Shown piece by piece: positions 17,008 to 27,660 of a stretch of DNA of 64,000 nucleotides; the first letter of the stretch is position 1; each line of letters starts with the position of its first letter. This DNA comes from Paenibacillus polymyxa. Lineage in GTDB: Bacteria; Bacillota; Bacilli; Paenibacillales; Paenibacillaceae. The notes beneath the pieces were generated by a model that saw only the letters and a list, made by a program, of their open reading frames with translations, did no database searches and was not told the DNA's origin. Where the stretch lies: positions 4,215,501 to 4,279,500 of the forward strand of contig NZ_CP015423.1 of assembly GCF_001719045.1 (NCBI RefSeq), given 5' to 3'. A program made the position numbers and the translations under genes.

Positions 17008-17844
17008 ATGCAAAGAGAGCATACAGATGTGAATGTAAAGCCGCGTGAGCGGTTTTTGACGTTAGATACAGCGACGACCGTGATGGCGGCCGCTCTGATG
17101 AACGGAAGAGAATTGCTGGGAGAAAGCAACGTCTATGGCGAACGTAATCACTCCGTGCATGTGATTACCGAGCTGGAACGACTGCTGAATGAAGAAGGGC
17201 TGACACGAGATGATGTAGATGGTATTGCAGTTGGTGTTGGACCGGGGTCTTATACCGGTATCCGGATTGCGGTGACTGCAGCCAAAACACTCGCTTGGGC
17301 CTGGGGTATCCCGGTGACGTCCATATCCACTTTGCATGCTTTGGCGTGGGGGGGTTGGAATGGCGGCATCGAGACGAAGGGACAAGAAGATAAAAATGAG
17401 TCTGTGAATAACGGTTCGTCCGGAGCGCAGGCAGCAGACTGGATTGTGCCTGTGCTGGATGCGCGCCGTGGTCAGGTTTACACGGGGCTGTTCGGCGTGA
17501 ATACAGTTGACGACACCGAGAGCCCTCAACGGCTGGAGCCAGATGCAATTCGCTTGATGACTGCTTGGACCGATGATCTGCTGCAACGGCTGGAGGCTTT
17601 GCCTTCTGAAGAGCGTCCTCCGGTCATTTGGCTAGTCGGTGAAACGGCGGTTCACGCCGAAACAGCCGAGCGCCTGCGTGCTTGGAGCGAGCTGCGTATC
17701 GTACCTTATGAGCTGGAGGGAAGATGGGTTGGCCGCCTTGGGGCGGATAAGCTGCTTCGTCAAGAACATGACGAGCTACATACGCTGGTTCCTAATTATA
17801 CCCAGCTGGCGGAGGCGGAAGCCAATCTGCTTCGTCAGCGCTGA
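17008..17844 (+). CDS. tsaB: tRNA t6A biosynthesis protein TsaB
   Basis: The 278-residue inactive paralogue of TsaD serves as its partner. It has LTLDTATTVMAAAL at the start and VGVGPGSYTGIRIAVTAAK, the conserved glycine-rich segment. It is longer than the E. coli protein. The extra length includes a hydrophilic loop near residues 118-140 (KGQEDKNESVNNGSSG). It starts three bases after tsaE. Confidence 0.93.
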   Translation: MQREHTDVNVKPRERFLTLDTATTVMAAALMNGRELLGESNVYGERNHSVHVITELERLLNEEGLTRDDVDGIAVGVGPGSYTGIRIAVTAAKTLAWAWGIPVTSISTLHALAWGGWNGGIETKGQEDKNESVNNGSSGAQAADWIVPVLDARRGQVYTGLFGVNTVDDTESPQRLEPDAIRLMTAWTDDLLQRLEALPSEERPPVIWLVGETAVHAETAERLRAWSELRIVPYELEGRWVGRLGADKLLRQEHDELHTLVPNYTQLAEAEANLLRQR

Positions 17845-17861
17845 AGAGAGCGGTGAACAAC

Positions 17862-18377
17862 ATGGCAAAGAACATACAGCGGGAAGAGAAACTTGAGTTT
17901 CGCTTGATGCAACTGGATGATATTCCCGATGTGCTGGAGATTGAGCATGAAGCGTTCACGCTGCCGTGGACGGAGGAAGCATTCCGCAATGAGCTGACGA
18001 TGAATCATTTCGCTAAATATATGATTATGGAACTAGACGGACGAGCTATTGGTTACGCAGGCATGTGGACGATTATGGATGAGGCCCATATTACGAATAT
18101 TGCGATTCGTGAGGCTTATCGCGGACGCAAGCTTGGGGACAAGCTGTTGGATGAGCTGATGCAGACCGCCTCTTATTTAGGGATGGAACGTATGACGCTG
18201 GAGGTGCGGGTAACGAACCGGATCGCTCAGGGCTTGTATGAGAAAAAAGGCTTTAAGCCCGCAGGTGTGCGCAAAGGCTATTATTCGGATAATAACGAGG
18301 ATGCCGTGATCATGTGGGCGGATCTTCCCGCGCATGGGGCATCTGGTGAACAGGAAGGAAGCGTGCAGAAGCAATGA
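17862..18377 (+). CDS. rimI: Ribosomal protein alanine N-acetyltransferase RimI
   Basis: The GNAT-fold enzyme is about 171 residues. It shows [21 protein letters not shown], the acetyl-CoA binding segment [21 protein letters not shown], and the C-terminal [20 protein letters not shown]. RimI acetylates the N-terminal Ala of ribosomal protein S18 in E. coli. GTG 17,853 and ATG 17,862 are both possible starts. The 3' end overlaps tsaD by four bases. Confidence 0.9.
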   Translation: MAKNIQREEKLEFRLMQLDDIPDVLEIEHEAFTLPWTEEAFRNELTMNHFAKYMIMELDGRAIGYAGMWTIMDEAHITNIAIREAYRGRKLGDKLLDELMQTASYLGMERMTLEVRVTNRIAQGLYEKKGFKPAGVRKGYYSDNNEDAVIMWADLPAHGASGEQEGSVQKQ

Positions 18378-19438
18378 CGCAAGAGGAAAAAGCAGGTACA
18401 GGCTCCGCCTCCGGCGAGCCTTGCTATATACTGGCAGTGGAAACGAGTTGTGATGAGACGGCTGTTTCTGTCGTGAAAAATGGTACAGAGGTGCTCTCAA
18501 ATTTGATTTCCAGTCAGATTGAAACACACAAAGCCTTTGGTGGTGTTGTGCCAGAGGTGGCTTCACGCAAACATGTGGAGAGCATCACCTACATGCTGGA
18601 CGAGGCCATGCAAACATCGGGAATTACCCCTCGTGAGATTTCGGCGGTTGCCGTGACACAAGGACCAGGACTGGTTGGCGCATTGTTGGTTGGAATTGTC
18701 GCTGCCAAGAGTGCTGCCTTGGCGTTCGGCAAGCCATTAATCGGGACGCATCATATCGCGGGACATATTTATGCCAATCAGCTGGAGCATGATATCGTAT
18801 ATCCGTGCATTGCTCTCGTTGTGTCAGGAGGACATACAGAGCTGGTGCTGATGGAGTCCGAAGGTTATTTTCAACTCATTGGTCGTACAAGAGATGATGC
18901 GGTTGGGGAAGCCTACGACAAAGTAGCGAGAGCGATTGGGTTTCCGTATCCGGGTGGCCCGCATGTGGATCGTGTGGCTCATGAATCGGAGGAAGTGGTT
19001 ACTTTGCCGCGTGCATGGCTGGAGCCGGATTCTTATGATTTTAGCTTTAGCGGTTTGAAATCTGCGGTGCTGAATGTAATTAACCAGACGAAAATGCGCG
19101 GAGAAACCGTTCATGTGGGAGCGATCGCAAGAGGCTTTCAAGAGTCGGTCGTCGAGGTGCTGGTGGAAAAGGCGATTCGTGCCATGCGTGAATACGGTGC
19201 GAAGCAGCTTCTGCTTTGTGGCGGTGTGGCTGCTAATCGCGGACTGCGTACAGCATTGCGGGAGCGCTGTGAGCGCGAAGGAATCGAGCTGCTTGTACCA
19301 TCGATGAAATATTGCACAGATAATGCAGCGATGATCGGCGCTGCGGCCTACGCCAAATGGAAGCGCGGGGAATTTACCTCATTGGATATGAAAGCTGATC
19401 CAGGGCTGTCTCTGGAAGAATGGTCTGTCCAAACTTAA
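18374..19438 (+). CDS. tsaD: tRNA N6-threonylcarbamoyladenosine transferase TsaD
   Basis: The 354-residue Kae1/Qri7/TsaD ATPase has [14 protein letters not shown] at the start, the metal-binding HxxxH in [12 protein letters not shown], and VSGGHTELV. It transfers the threonylcarbamoyl group from TC-AMP to A37 of tRNA. It is translationally coupled to rimI (ATGA overlap) and ends the operon at a strong terminator. Confidence 0.96.
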   Translation: MTQEEKAGTGSASGEPCYILAVETSCDETAVSVVKNGTEVLSNLISSQIETHKAFGGVVPEVASRKHVESITYMLDEAMQTSGITPREISAVAVTQGPGLVGALLVGIVAAKSAALAFGKPLIGTHHIAGHIYANQLEHDIVYPCIALVVSGGHTELVLMESEGYFQLIGRTRDDAVGEAYDKVARAIGFPYPGGPHVDRVAHESEEVVTLPRAWLEPDSYDFSFSGLKSAVLNVINQTKMRGETVHVGAIARGFQESVVEVLVEKAIRAMREYGAKQLLLCGGVAANRGLRTALRERCEREGIELLVPSMKYCTDNAAMIGAAAYAKWKRGEFTSLDMKADPGLSLEEWSVQT

Positions 19439-19456
19439 TTGAAGAAGAATAAGCAA

Positions 19457-19487
19457 GACACGGCACAGTTGAGTCGTGTCTTTTTTG
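19457..19487 (+). terminator. Terminator of the tsaE-tsaD operon
   Basis: GACACG (19,457-19,462) pairs with CGTGTC (19,475-19,480), followed by six T residues. Confidence 0.85.
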
Positions 19488-19532
19488 TCCGCTCCAAAAC
19501 TATCATAAAAATATAAATTCAAGAGGATAAAA

Positions 19533-19558
19533 TACAGGAGGATAAAATACAGGAGTTT
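19533..19558 (+). repeat. Short tandem repeat
   Basis: GGATAAAATACAGGA-type 15-base unit occurs twice in tandem between the tsaD terminator and the DnaA-box cluster. No function is evident. Confidence 0.5.
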
Positions 19559-19694
19559 GAGCAAATGAATGGCAGCATCTTATTCATTCGCATTATTCGT
19601 CACAATTGTTCACGATTTTTCATGATCCATCAAAAAAATCTGGAATTTTGATATTGCCCGAATAATGATGTGATTTGTCAAGTTGTGAACAAAG

Positions 19695-19931
19695 TTATCC
19701 ACATATACCGCTTTGAATGTGGATAACCGAGTCCGAAGCAAGCAGGCTAAGACTTTTTGGAGATAGCAAGTTGGGGGATATGTAACACCTTTAGTTCTTG
19801 TGAAATCTGTGGATAATGTGGATAAAAAGGTGGATAAATTTGGTTTTCATTTGAAAATGGCTTTTTATCAATAAAAAAATGGCCCAAAAGGCCATTTTTT
19901 AATCTCATTCATACACATAAGCTGTGGATAA
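19695..19931. promoter_or_regulatory. DnaA-box cluster between tsaD and the ABC-F gene
   Basis: Five perfect 9-mers fit the DnaA box: TTATCCACA at 19,695-19,703, and its complement TGTGGATAA at 19,718-19,726, 19,808-19,816, 19,817-19,825 and 19,923-19,931. A one-mismatch copy lies at 19,829-19,837. Two copies are directly abutted. A DnaA-box cluster in the gcp-ydiF interval of B. subtilis is, as I recall, one of the sites outside oriC that DnaA occupies, and the same interval is occupied here. No AT-rich unwinding element or dnaA gene is adjacent, so a DnaA-titrating or regulatory site is more likely than an origin. Confidence 0.85.
19874..19900. terminator. Symmetric terminator of the ABC-F gene
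   Basis: AAAAAATGGCC and GGCCATTTTTT with a short loop give a bidirectional terminator. It lies about 100 bases past the ABC-F stop and inside the DnaA-box cluster. Confidence 0.75.
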
Positions 19932-19999
19932 TCTTGTGTACAAAAATATAGAAGAGGAAAATGTGAAATTTTTAAGGCTAAGATTTTATGCAGTAGTTT

Positions 20000-21964
20000 T
20001 TATTCTTCTAACAGCTCTTCCCAAGAGGTATAGGTTTCAGTCAATTCCTGTTTATGGGTGTCGAGTTGTGCCTGAATATTCTGAAGCGCTGTGTAATCCT
20101 GATAAATCTCAGGCAGGGTCATTTGTTCCTCCAGCCCTAAAATTTGTTCTTCCAGCGTTTTGATCTGGTTTTCCAATGCCTCCAGCTTGCGTTGACGGCT
20201 ACGTTCCTCGCTTTTGGCTTGTTTGTCTGCCGCATAGGTGGCGGCGCGTGATTTGGATGTGGTCTCGTCTGTCACGGATGCAGAGGTGGCCGATGTTTTG
20301 CCGCGTGTGGCCTGATTTGCCTCCAGAGCTTCCTGTGCAATTTCCTCTAACTCCTGCTTTTTGGCTACATAGTCATCATAATTCCCCAGGAAATGTTCTA
20401 TCCCCCCAGGATGAAGCTCGATGACACGTTCCGCCATTTTGTTCAGGAAATAACGGTCATGGGAAATGAACAACAGCGTACCGTCATAGTCCATCAAAGC
20501 CGCTTCCAGCACTTCCTTGCTAAACAGATCCAGATGGTTGGTAGGCTCATCTAGAATTAACACGTTGGCTTCGCGCAGCATGAGCTTGGCCAGGGAAACG
20601 CGGGCTTTTTCCCCTCCGCTTAATGCAGCTACCTTTTTTAGTACATCGTCACCGCTAAACAGGAAATTACCCAGCACTGTACGAATACGTGCTTCTTCCA
20701 TATGAGGGTACTCGCTCCATAACTCCTCCAGTACGGTATTGGCGGGGTTCAGGTTCGTCTGCTCCTGGTCATACAGACCGATTTTGATTTTCGTGCCCCA
20801 GTGGATGGAGCCAGCAGCAGGTTTAAGTGATCCGGTCAGACATTTGAGCAACGTCGATTTTCCGATCCCGTTCGGACCAATCAGTGCCACGGTATCTCCA
20901 CGTTTTAAATCGAACGATGCATGCTGGAATAAAGGCTTTTTACCTTCATACCCCACAGAGAGGTCACGTACCTCCAGTACTTCCTTACCTGACATATGGG
21001 CTGTTTCAAAGGAAAAATGAGCCTTTTTCAAGTCTCCCATGGGCCGATCCATACGCTCCATTTTATCTAGCTGCTTGCGCCGACTTTGAGCGCGTTTGGT
21101 CGTGGAAGCCCGCACGATATTACGTTGTACGAATGCCTCTAAACGGGCAATTTCTCCTTGCTGCTTTTCGTAATGTTTAAGATTCGTTTCGTACTCGGCG
21201 GCCTTCAGCTCCATGTAGCGGCTGTAGTTGCCTGTATATCGAGTAGAACGATGGCGTTCAATTTCAATAATCGTCGTTACCAGTCGGTCCAGAAAATAAC
21301 GGTCATGTGATACAACCAGCAGAGAACCGGAGTAGCCGCGCAAATAGTCCTCCAACCAGGTCAGTGTTTGAATATCCAGATAGTTGGTAGGCTCATCGAG
21401 CATAAGGACATCTGGGGCGAGCAGTAGGATGCGCGCTAGCGCAAGCCGGGTTTTCTGTCCTCCGCTCAGAGTAGCTACAGGCGTCTCAGGTGCAAATGAT
21501 CCAAAGCCCATACCGTGCAGCACGCTGCGAATACGGGTCTCCATTTCATAACCTCCGTGATCCTTGAACCAGTCTGAACGACGTGCATAGCGTTCCAGCA
21601 GATCTGCGTAGCGTTTTTCGTTTTGAGCATTGGCCAGGTCAGCGATGTCCTGTTCCATTTGCCGCAGTTCCCGTTCCGCTTCAATCAGAGGAGTGAACAC
21701 CAGCATCATTTCTCCCCAGATAGACCGGTCAGAATTCAAACCGCTGTTTTGCGCCAGATAACCGATGCTGGTCTCCTTCGCCTTGAAAATTTGTCCACTG
21801 TCATAGGATATTTCACCAGCAATGATTTTGAGCAGGGTCGATTTGCCTGCACCGTTCACACCTACGAGTCCAATACGTTCACGTTCCAATATTTGAAGGT
21901 TAATCCCGTCCAGAACGGGCTCAATTCCATAAGATTTAGCAATTCCGGTTACTTGCAATAGCAT
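20000..21964 (-). CDS. ydiF: ABC-F family ATPase (YdiF-like)
   Basis: This 654-residue protein has two ABC domains and no membrane part. The first domain has Walker A GVNGAGKSTLLK and signature LSGGQKTRLALARILL. The second has GPNGIGKSTLLK and LSGGEKARVSLAKLML. An interdomain linker with basic helices (about residues 240-300) and a C-terminal coiled coil follow the ABC-F plan. Family members act on the ribosome as translation factors, and some protect it from antibiotics. ATG 21,964 is chosen because GGAGG precedes it. Position next to tsaD matches B. subtilis ydiF. Confidence 0.9.
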   Translation of the reverse strand: MLLQVTGIAKSYGIEPVLDGINLQILERERIGLVGVNGAGKSTLLKIIAGEISYDSGQIFKAKETSIGYLAQNSGLNSDRSIWGEMMLVFTPLIEAERELRQMEQDIADLANAQNEKRYADLLERYARRSDWFKDHGGYEMETRIRSVLHGMGFGSFAPETPVATLSGGQKTRLALARILLLAPDVLMLDEPTNYLDIQTLTWLEDYLRGYSGSLLVVSHDRYFLDRLVTTIIEIERHRSTRYTGNYSRYMELKAAEYETNLKHYEKQQGEIARLEAFVQRNIVRASTTKRAQSRRKQLDKMERMDRPMGDLKKAHFSFETAHMSGKEVLEVRDLSVGYEGKKPLFQHASFDLKRGDTVALIGPNGIGKSTLLKCLTGSLKPAAGSIHWGTKIKIGLYDQEQTNLNPANTVLEELWSEYPHMEEARIRTVLGNFLFSGDDVLKKVAALSGGEKARVSLAKLMLREANVLILDEPTNHLDLFSKEVLEAALMDYDGTLLFISHDRYFLNKMAERVIELHPGGIEHFLGNYDDYVAKKQELEEIAQEALEANQATRGKTSATSASVTDETTSKSRAATYAADKQAKSEERSRQRKLEALENQIKTLEEQILGLEEQMTLPEIYQDYTALQNIQAQLDTHKQELTETYTSWEELLEE

Positions 21965-22234
21965 AGCGTATCGTTCCTCCATTACATTTTGCACAGTTCT
22001 ACCTGCTTTCTTCACAGGTACCTTCCTTCCAGTTTACATGAAATTACCCACTATTGCACTGCTTTCACCCTGTAAACCCTTGAGCCGCGTGTAGTCAATT
22101 TGTATAAACAATGATAAACTTAAACGAGAAGTGAAAAAGAATGAAAAAAACTTGCAACGTACAGCACTTACTGACAAATGGGACAATAGTAACGTTTTAA
22201 AGATTATCGACGATTGTGCGGGAGGGCGGATGTG

Positions 22235-22867
22235 ATGGATGTCTGTAATGTGAAGAACGCGCTGCGTTTGCAGCAACGGGAAGCGCGTGACTCCATGGAC
22301 CCGCTGACAAGGCAGAAGGCATCGGCTGTGGCCTGTCGGCATGCAATCGAGGCATGGGAGCAGCTTAGAATAGACAGAAACGGAGATAAGCTAACCTTAT
22401 TTAGTTATCTCTCTTTTGGCAGCGAGATTTCGACGACTCCCCTCATTGAGCATTGCTGGTCACAGGGAGATCGTGTCCTAGCCCCAAGAGTGGATCCGGT
22501 AACTCGGACTATGGAGCTGAGGGAGATGGATCAGTACGGAGATATTGTACCCGGCATCTGGAACATCCCTGAGCCTGCTTTGACATGCAAGGAATGGTCG
22601 CCTGAAATGTGGACGGAAATTGACTGGGTTGTTGTGCCCGGCTTGGCCTTTGATCGTCGTGGGGGCAGGATCGGCTACGGCGGAGGCTATTATGACCGCT
22701 TTACCGTACAGGTAGAGGCAGAGAAGCGTAACAACAGCCATGTAGGTCCGCTTTATGTCTCGCTGCTGTTGCCGGGACAATTGCTGACACAGGTGCCCAT
22801 GGAGCCAAGGGATTTGCGAGTGGACGTGCTGTTTACTCTGGATGGACGCTTAGATTGTGATTATTGA
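22235..22867 (+). CDS. 5-formyltetrahydrofolate cyclo-ligase
   Basis: A 210-residue MTHFS-family enzyme that converts 5-formyl-THF to 5,10-methenyl-THF with ATP. It begins with a Lys/Arg-rich helix (KNALRLQQREARDSM), continues with LTLFSYLSFGSEISTTPLIEHCWSQGDRVLAPRV, and has the nucleotide loop VVVPGLAFDRRGGRIGYGGGYYDRF. ATG 22,235 is set by GGGAGG nine bases upstream; a TTG at 22,214 lies in the same frame. It has no counterpart at this point in the B. subtilis gene order. Confidence 0.9.
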   Translation: MDVCNVKNALRLQQREARDSMDPLTRQKASAVACRHAIEAWEQLRIDRNGDKLTLFSYLSFGSEISTTPLIEHCWSQGDRVLAPRVDPVTRTMELREMDQYGDIVPGIWNIPEPALTCKEWSPEMWTEIDWVVVPGLAFDRRGGRIGYGGGYYDRFTVQVEAEKRNNSHVGPLYVSLLLPGQLLTQVPMEPRDLRVDVLFTLDGRLDCDY

Positions 22868-22919
22868 CAAATGATGAATGAAGTAAAGTTGGGTATGTGA
22901 AAGGAGTTGTGAGGGAGTC

Positions 22920-23408
22920 GTGGATTCCTTTACTCATTTTAACGAACAGGGACGGGCTCGGATGGTAGATATTTCGGGTAAAACGTCTACGATTCGTACA
23001 GCAGTTGCCGTGACTCAGATTACAATGAATCCGGCTACATTGACGGCTGTAAAAGAAGGAAGAATCGGCAAGGGTGATGTTCTTGCTGTGGCCCAGGTCG
23101 CAGGGATTCAAGGCGCGAAAAAAACGTCAGACTGGATACCGATGTGTCATCCACTGGCCCTGACAGGCGTGAACATTACTTTTTCCGATAATGGACATGA
23201 TGTGCTTCATATTGAAGTTGAAGTGAAGACCGAGGGTAAGACAGGTGTAGAAATGGAAGCTTTGACAGCGGCTTCAGCCGCAGCGTTAACCGTGTATGAT
23301 ATGTGCAAGGCGCTGCAAAAAGATATGATCATCGGCCCTACCATGCTGCAATCCAAAACAGGGGGCAAGCATGGGGATTTTCAAAGGGAGGACCACCGGG
23401 AACCTTGA
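22920..23408 (+). CDS. moaC: Cyclic pyranopterin monophosphate synthase MoaC
   Basis: The 162-residue enzyme of molybdenum cofactor synthesis shows [16 protein letters not shown], the [23 protein letters not shown] active-site segment with Lys and His, and [22 protein letters not shown]. It acts with MoaA on GTP to give cyclic pyranopterin phosphate. The start is GTG 22,920. The C-terminus carries a hydrophilic extension. The next gene is also a Moco gene. Confidence 0.93.
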   Translation: MDSFTHFNEQGRARMVDISGKTSTIRTAVAVTQITMNPATLTAVKEGRIGKGDVLAVAQVAGIQGAKKTSDWIPMCHPLALTGVNITFSDNGHDVLHIEVEVKTEGKTGVEMEALTAASAAALTVYDMCKALQKDMIIGPTMLQSKTGGKHGDFQREDHREP

Positions 23409-23521
23409 CATAGACAACATTGTCGCCGAGAGGGTACTGTGATGTGATGGAGGATGCAGCGTGGCTGTTTCTGATTTTCAGAAGAGAAAGTATTCTTTCA
23501 TGATAGGAGAAGGGTGATCTT

Positions 23522-24004
23522 ATGGTGTGGAAAACGGCGATCCTAACTGCCAGTGATAAAGGGGCAAGGGGAGAGCGCGAGGATACAAGCGCACAGGTCA
23601 TCCGGGAACTCATCGAAGAAGAACTGGGCGGAGAGATTGTGGAATACCGGATCGTTCCCGATGAACCGGATGAAATTATTGCAGCTTTAATCGAAATGAC
23701 CGATTATTTTCATGCAGACCTGGTACTAACTACGGGTGGAACCGAGCTGGCGATCCGTGATGTGACACCGGAGGCGACTAGGCGGGTTGTGGAACGGGAA
23801 GTGCCAGGCATGGCGGAAGCCATGAGAATGATCGTGATGCAGAAAAATCCAGCGGCTATGCTATTCCGTGGAATCGTAGGAATACGCGGACGTACACTGA
23901 TCGTCAATTTACCAGGAACGCCCAAAGGTGTGCATGAAAATTTGGCAGCGATAATGGACCAACTTCCAGAAGCGCTGCTTATGGTGACAGGCCAGTTCCG
24001 GTAG
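23522..24004 (+). CDS. moaB: MogA/MoaB-family molybdopterin protein
   Basis: A 160-residue protein with the family's TASDKGARGEREDTS start, VLTTGGTELAIRDVTPEATRRVVEREVPGMAEAMR and NLPGTPKGVHENL motifs. The family adenylates molybdopterin before metal insertion. It takes the place that rex holds between moaC and tatA in B. subtilis. Confidence 0.9.
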   Translation: MVWKTAILTASDKGARGEREDTSAQVIRELIEEELGGEIVEYRIVPDEPDEIIAALIEMTDYFHADLVLTTGGTELAIRDVTPEATRRVVEREVPGMAEAMRMIVMQKNPAAMLFRGIVGIRGRTLIVNLPGTPKGVHENLAAIMDQLPEALLMVTGQFR

Positions 24005-24107
24005 AAGGCAGCACATCGTGTGTGGTATGATACCTATAAGAATTTATAAGGCCGTATACGGACAAAGATTCTTATTTTGTCCGTCAACATAAGGAGGATT
24101 ACTACAC

Positions 24108-24359
24108 ATGCCCAATATTGGAGCACCGGGTTATATTTTGTTAATTATTCTGGCGCTGCTGCTATTTGGTCCGAACAAGCTGCCTGAGTTGGGTCGAGCT
24201 GTAGGGCGTACATTCCGTGAGTTTAAAAACGGGGCACGCGATATTTTATCAGAAAATGAACGGACTGAGCGTAAAGACAGCAAAGATAGTGTGGTCAAAG
24301 CATCACAAACGACGTCTTCAGAAGTTCAACCTCAGCCTGAGGATAAACGCTTGTCATAG
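24108..24359 (+). CDS. tatA: Sec-independent translocase subunit TatA
   Basis: The 83-residue protein has an N-terminal membrane helix (IGAPGYILLIILALLLFGPNKLPELGRAVG) followed by the amphipathic helix GRTFREFKNGARD and a charged tail. The FGPNKLPELGRAVG hinge is diagnostic. AAGGAGG precedes ATG. An ACGGACAA/TTGTCCGT hairpin lies in the 5' leader at 24,057-24,087. It forms a minimal Tat system with TatC. Confidence 0.95.
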   Translation: MPNIGAPGYILLIILALLLFGPNKLPELGRAVGRTFREFKNGARDILSENERTERKDSKDSVVKASQTTSSEVQPQPEDKRLS

Positions 24360-24394
24360 ATTTAGTGATCGATTCTTGATCTTGTACAATAAAC

Positions 24395-24431
24395 AAAAGC
24401 CTCTTCTTCAGTGAAGGGCTTTATTTTTTAG
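24395..24431 (+). terminator. Internal terminator between tatA and tatC
   Basis: AAAGCC-x-CTTC and GAAG-x-GGCTTT form a stem followed by ATTTTTT. It would reduce tatC transcription relative to tatA, in line with the excess of TatA over TatC needed in the translocase. Confidence 0.75.
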
Positions 24432-24470
24432 GAGGCGCTGCTGCGTTCCGTTCAGAAAGGAGGAGTGGAC

Positions 24471-25238
24471 TTGACCCCACCAGAGCATGAAATGCCGCTA
24501 ATGGAACATCTGGGAGAGCTTCGCCGCAGAATTATCTATGTGCTAATTGTATTTGTATTGGCACTGGCTGGTGGTCTGTTCGCGGCGGGTTCTGTCTATG
24601 ACTGGCTTATTCGCTCCGGTTCGGCGCAAGCTTTTCAGTTAAATGCGTTTTCCTTTTGGGACGGGATCGGTATCTACATGAAGATCGCCATGATCATCGG
24701 GATTGCGGTGGCGCTACCGTTTGCTTGCTACCAACTGTGGAAGTTTGTCAGCCCGGGCTTAAGACCACAAGAACGAAGTGCGACTTTGCGGTATGTGCCT
24801 TATGTGCTGCTTTTGTTCATCATTGGGACAGCTTTTGCTTATTTCATTATTTTCCCGATGGCGATTCAATTTACATCGTCGGTCACCAAAAGTATGGGAT
24901 TACAGGAAACGTACGGGATCGCACAATATTTCACCTTTATGTTTAATATTGTACTACCTGTAGCGCTGCTGTTTGAGCTCCCCCTGCTTATCATGTTTCT
25001 GACGGGGATTCATGTTTTAACACCAATGCGGCTTCGCAAGTGGCGGAAGATTTCTTATTTTCTGCTTGTGTTCGTTGCGGTTGTCATTACCCCGCCGGAC
25101 TTTATTTCCGATTTTTTGGTGGCGATTCCGTTGCTGGTGCTATATGAAGTGAGCGTGTATTTGTCTTCGGTCGTGTACCGCAGGCAGCTGCGTGCACAGG
25201 AGAAACGTGAGGCCCAATTGCGTGTAGCTTCAGAATAA
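24471..25238 (+). CDS. tatC: Sec-independent translocase subunit TatC
   Basis: The 255-residue membrane protein has six helices. The N-terminal MPLMEHLGELRRRIIYVL is the conserved receptor face that binds the twin-arginine signal. The motif FITPPD (here VVITPPDFISDF) is also present. AAAGGAGG (24,456-24,463) is one base from GTG 24,465 but seven bases from TTG 24,471, so TTG is the more likely start. Confidence 0.93.
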   Translation: MTPPEHEMPLMEHLGELRRRIIYVLIVFVLALAGGLFAAGSVYDWLIRSGSAQAFQLNAFSFWDGIGIYMKIAMIIGIAVALPFACYQLWKFVSPGLRPQERSATLRYVPYVLLLFIIGTAFAYFIIFPMAIQFTSSVTKSMGLQETYGIAQYFTFMFNIVLPVALLFELPLLIMFLTGIHVLTPMRLRKWRKISYFLLVFVAVVITPPDFISDFLVAIPLLVLYEVSVYLSSVVYRRQLRAQEKREAQLRVASE

Positions 25239-25367
25239 TAAGGCAGGACCTGAATGGCTCAGTAAACAATTTATTCGGGTCCGCGCTACATGGCAATTGC
25301 AGATAATGAATGGCATTTGTATATCATGGCTATTTATAGAGCATAACAGCAGCAGCTTAGCTGCCTT

Positions 25368-25404
25368 AAAAATAACCATTAGCCTTGAGTTAACGGTTAT
25401 TTTT
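25368..25404 (+). terminator. Terminator downstream of tatC
   Basis: AAAAATAACC and GGTTATTTTT bracket a 17-base loop, with T residues at the end. The rest of the 25,239-25,469 gap shows nothing else. Confidence 0.65.
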
Positions 25405-25469
25405 CAGATAGATGGATATAATCGGGAAGGGCTGTCCATAAAAATTCCCATAAAAAATACATTAGGGAC

Positions 25470-25536
25470 TTGAAATTCAATCCCAAGTTGAGTATCATAA
25501 AGTTGGTTGTTAGCACTGACGACTGTCGAGTGCTAA
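25470..25536 (+). promoter_or_regulatory. Sigma-A promoter and CIRCE operator of groESL
   Basis: TTGAAA (25,470-25,475), a 17-base spacer and TATCAT (25,493-25,498) form the promoter. TTAGCACTG-N9-GAGTGCTAA (25,510-25,536) is the CIRCE element bound by HrcA, with a single deviation in the left arm. Heat shock would relieve HrcA repression. Confidence 0.93.
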
Positions 25537-25596
25537 TACATACAACATAACAACCAAATTACAGGATAAAACACTTAATAAGGAGGCTATTTTTTC

Positions 25597-25878
25597 ATGA
25601 TCAAACCTTTGGGTGAACGCGTATTGGTGGAAGCAATTGAGCAAGAGACAACGACTTCCTTCGGGATCGTACTTCCTGACTCTGCCAAGGAAAAGCCGCA
25701 AGAAGGCAAAATTATCGCGGTTGGCGCAGGCGCATTGAAAGACGGTGCCCGTATTCCTCTGGAAGTAAAAGAAGGCGACCGTGTCATTTTCTCTAAATAC
25801 GCTGGAACGGAAATCAAATATGAAGGTAAAGAATATTTGATTATGAAAGAAAGCGATATCCACGCGATCATCGGTTAA
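25597..25878 (+). CDS. groES: Co-chaperonin GroES
   Basis: The 93-residue GroES has [11 protein letters not shown] at the start, the mobile loop [22 protein letters not shown] and the [17 protein letters not shown] strands. It caps the GroEL ring during folding. AAGGAGG precedes ATG. It is the first gene of the CIRCE-controlled operon. Confidence 0.97.
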   Translation: MIKPLGERVLVEAIEQETTTSFGIVLPDSAKEKPQEGKIIAVGAGALKDGARIPLEVKEGDRVIFSKYAGTEIKYEGKEYLIMKESDIHAIIG

Positions 25879-25936
25879 CCGGAACCCGGACAAGACCTGA
25901 ATATAGGAATTGAAACAAATCATTCATAATCCATAG

Positions 25937-27580
<1,644 letters not shown>

Positions 27581-27615
27581 TAAAGGGTATCAAAACCCTG
27601 TAATACCGCTATTTA

Positions 27616-27641
27616 AAAGGCTCCCGAAAGGGAGCCTTTCT
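27616..27641 (+). terminator. Terminator of groESL
   Basis: AAAGGCTCCC and GGGAGCCTTT with a GAAA tetraloop, followed by TTC-rich DNA. Confidence 0.85.
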
Positions 27642-27660
27642 TCGTTAAATCACGAAAAAA

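Noticed and set aside
19695..19931. Plasmid- or phage-type replication origin at the DnaA boxes
   Set aside because: No initiator gene, iterons or AT-rich unwinding region lies nearby, and the flanking gene order is chromosomal.
20176..21961. Several plus-strand frames across the ABC-F gene
   Set aside because: All are antisense shadows of a fully conserved two-domain ATPase.
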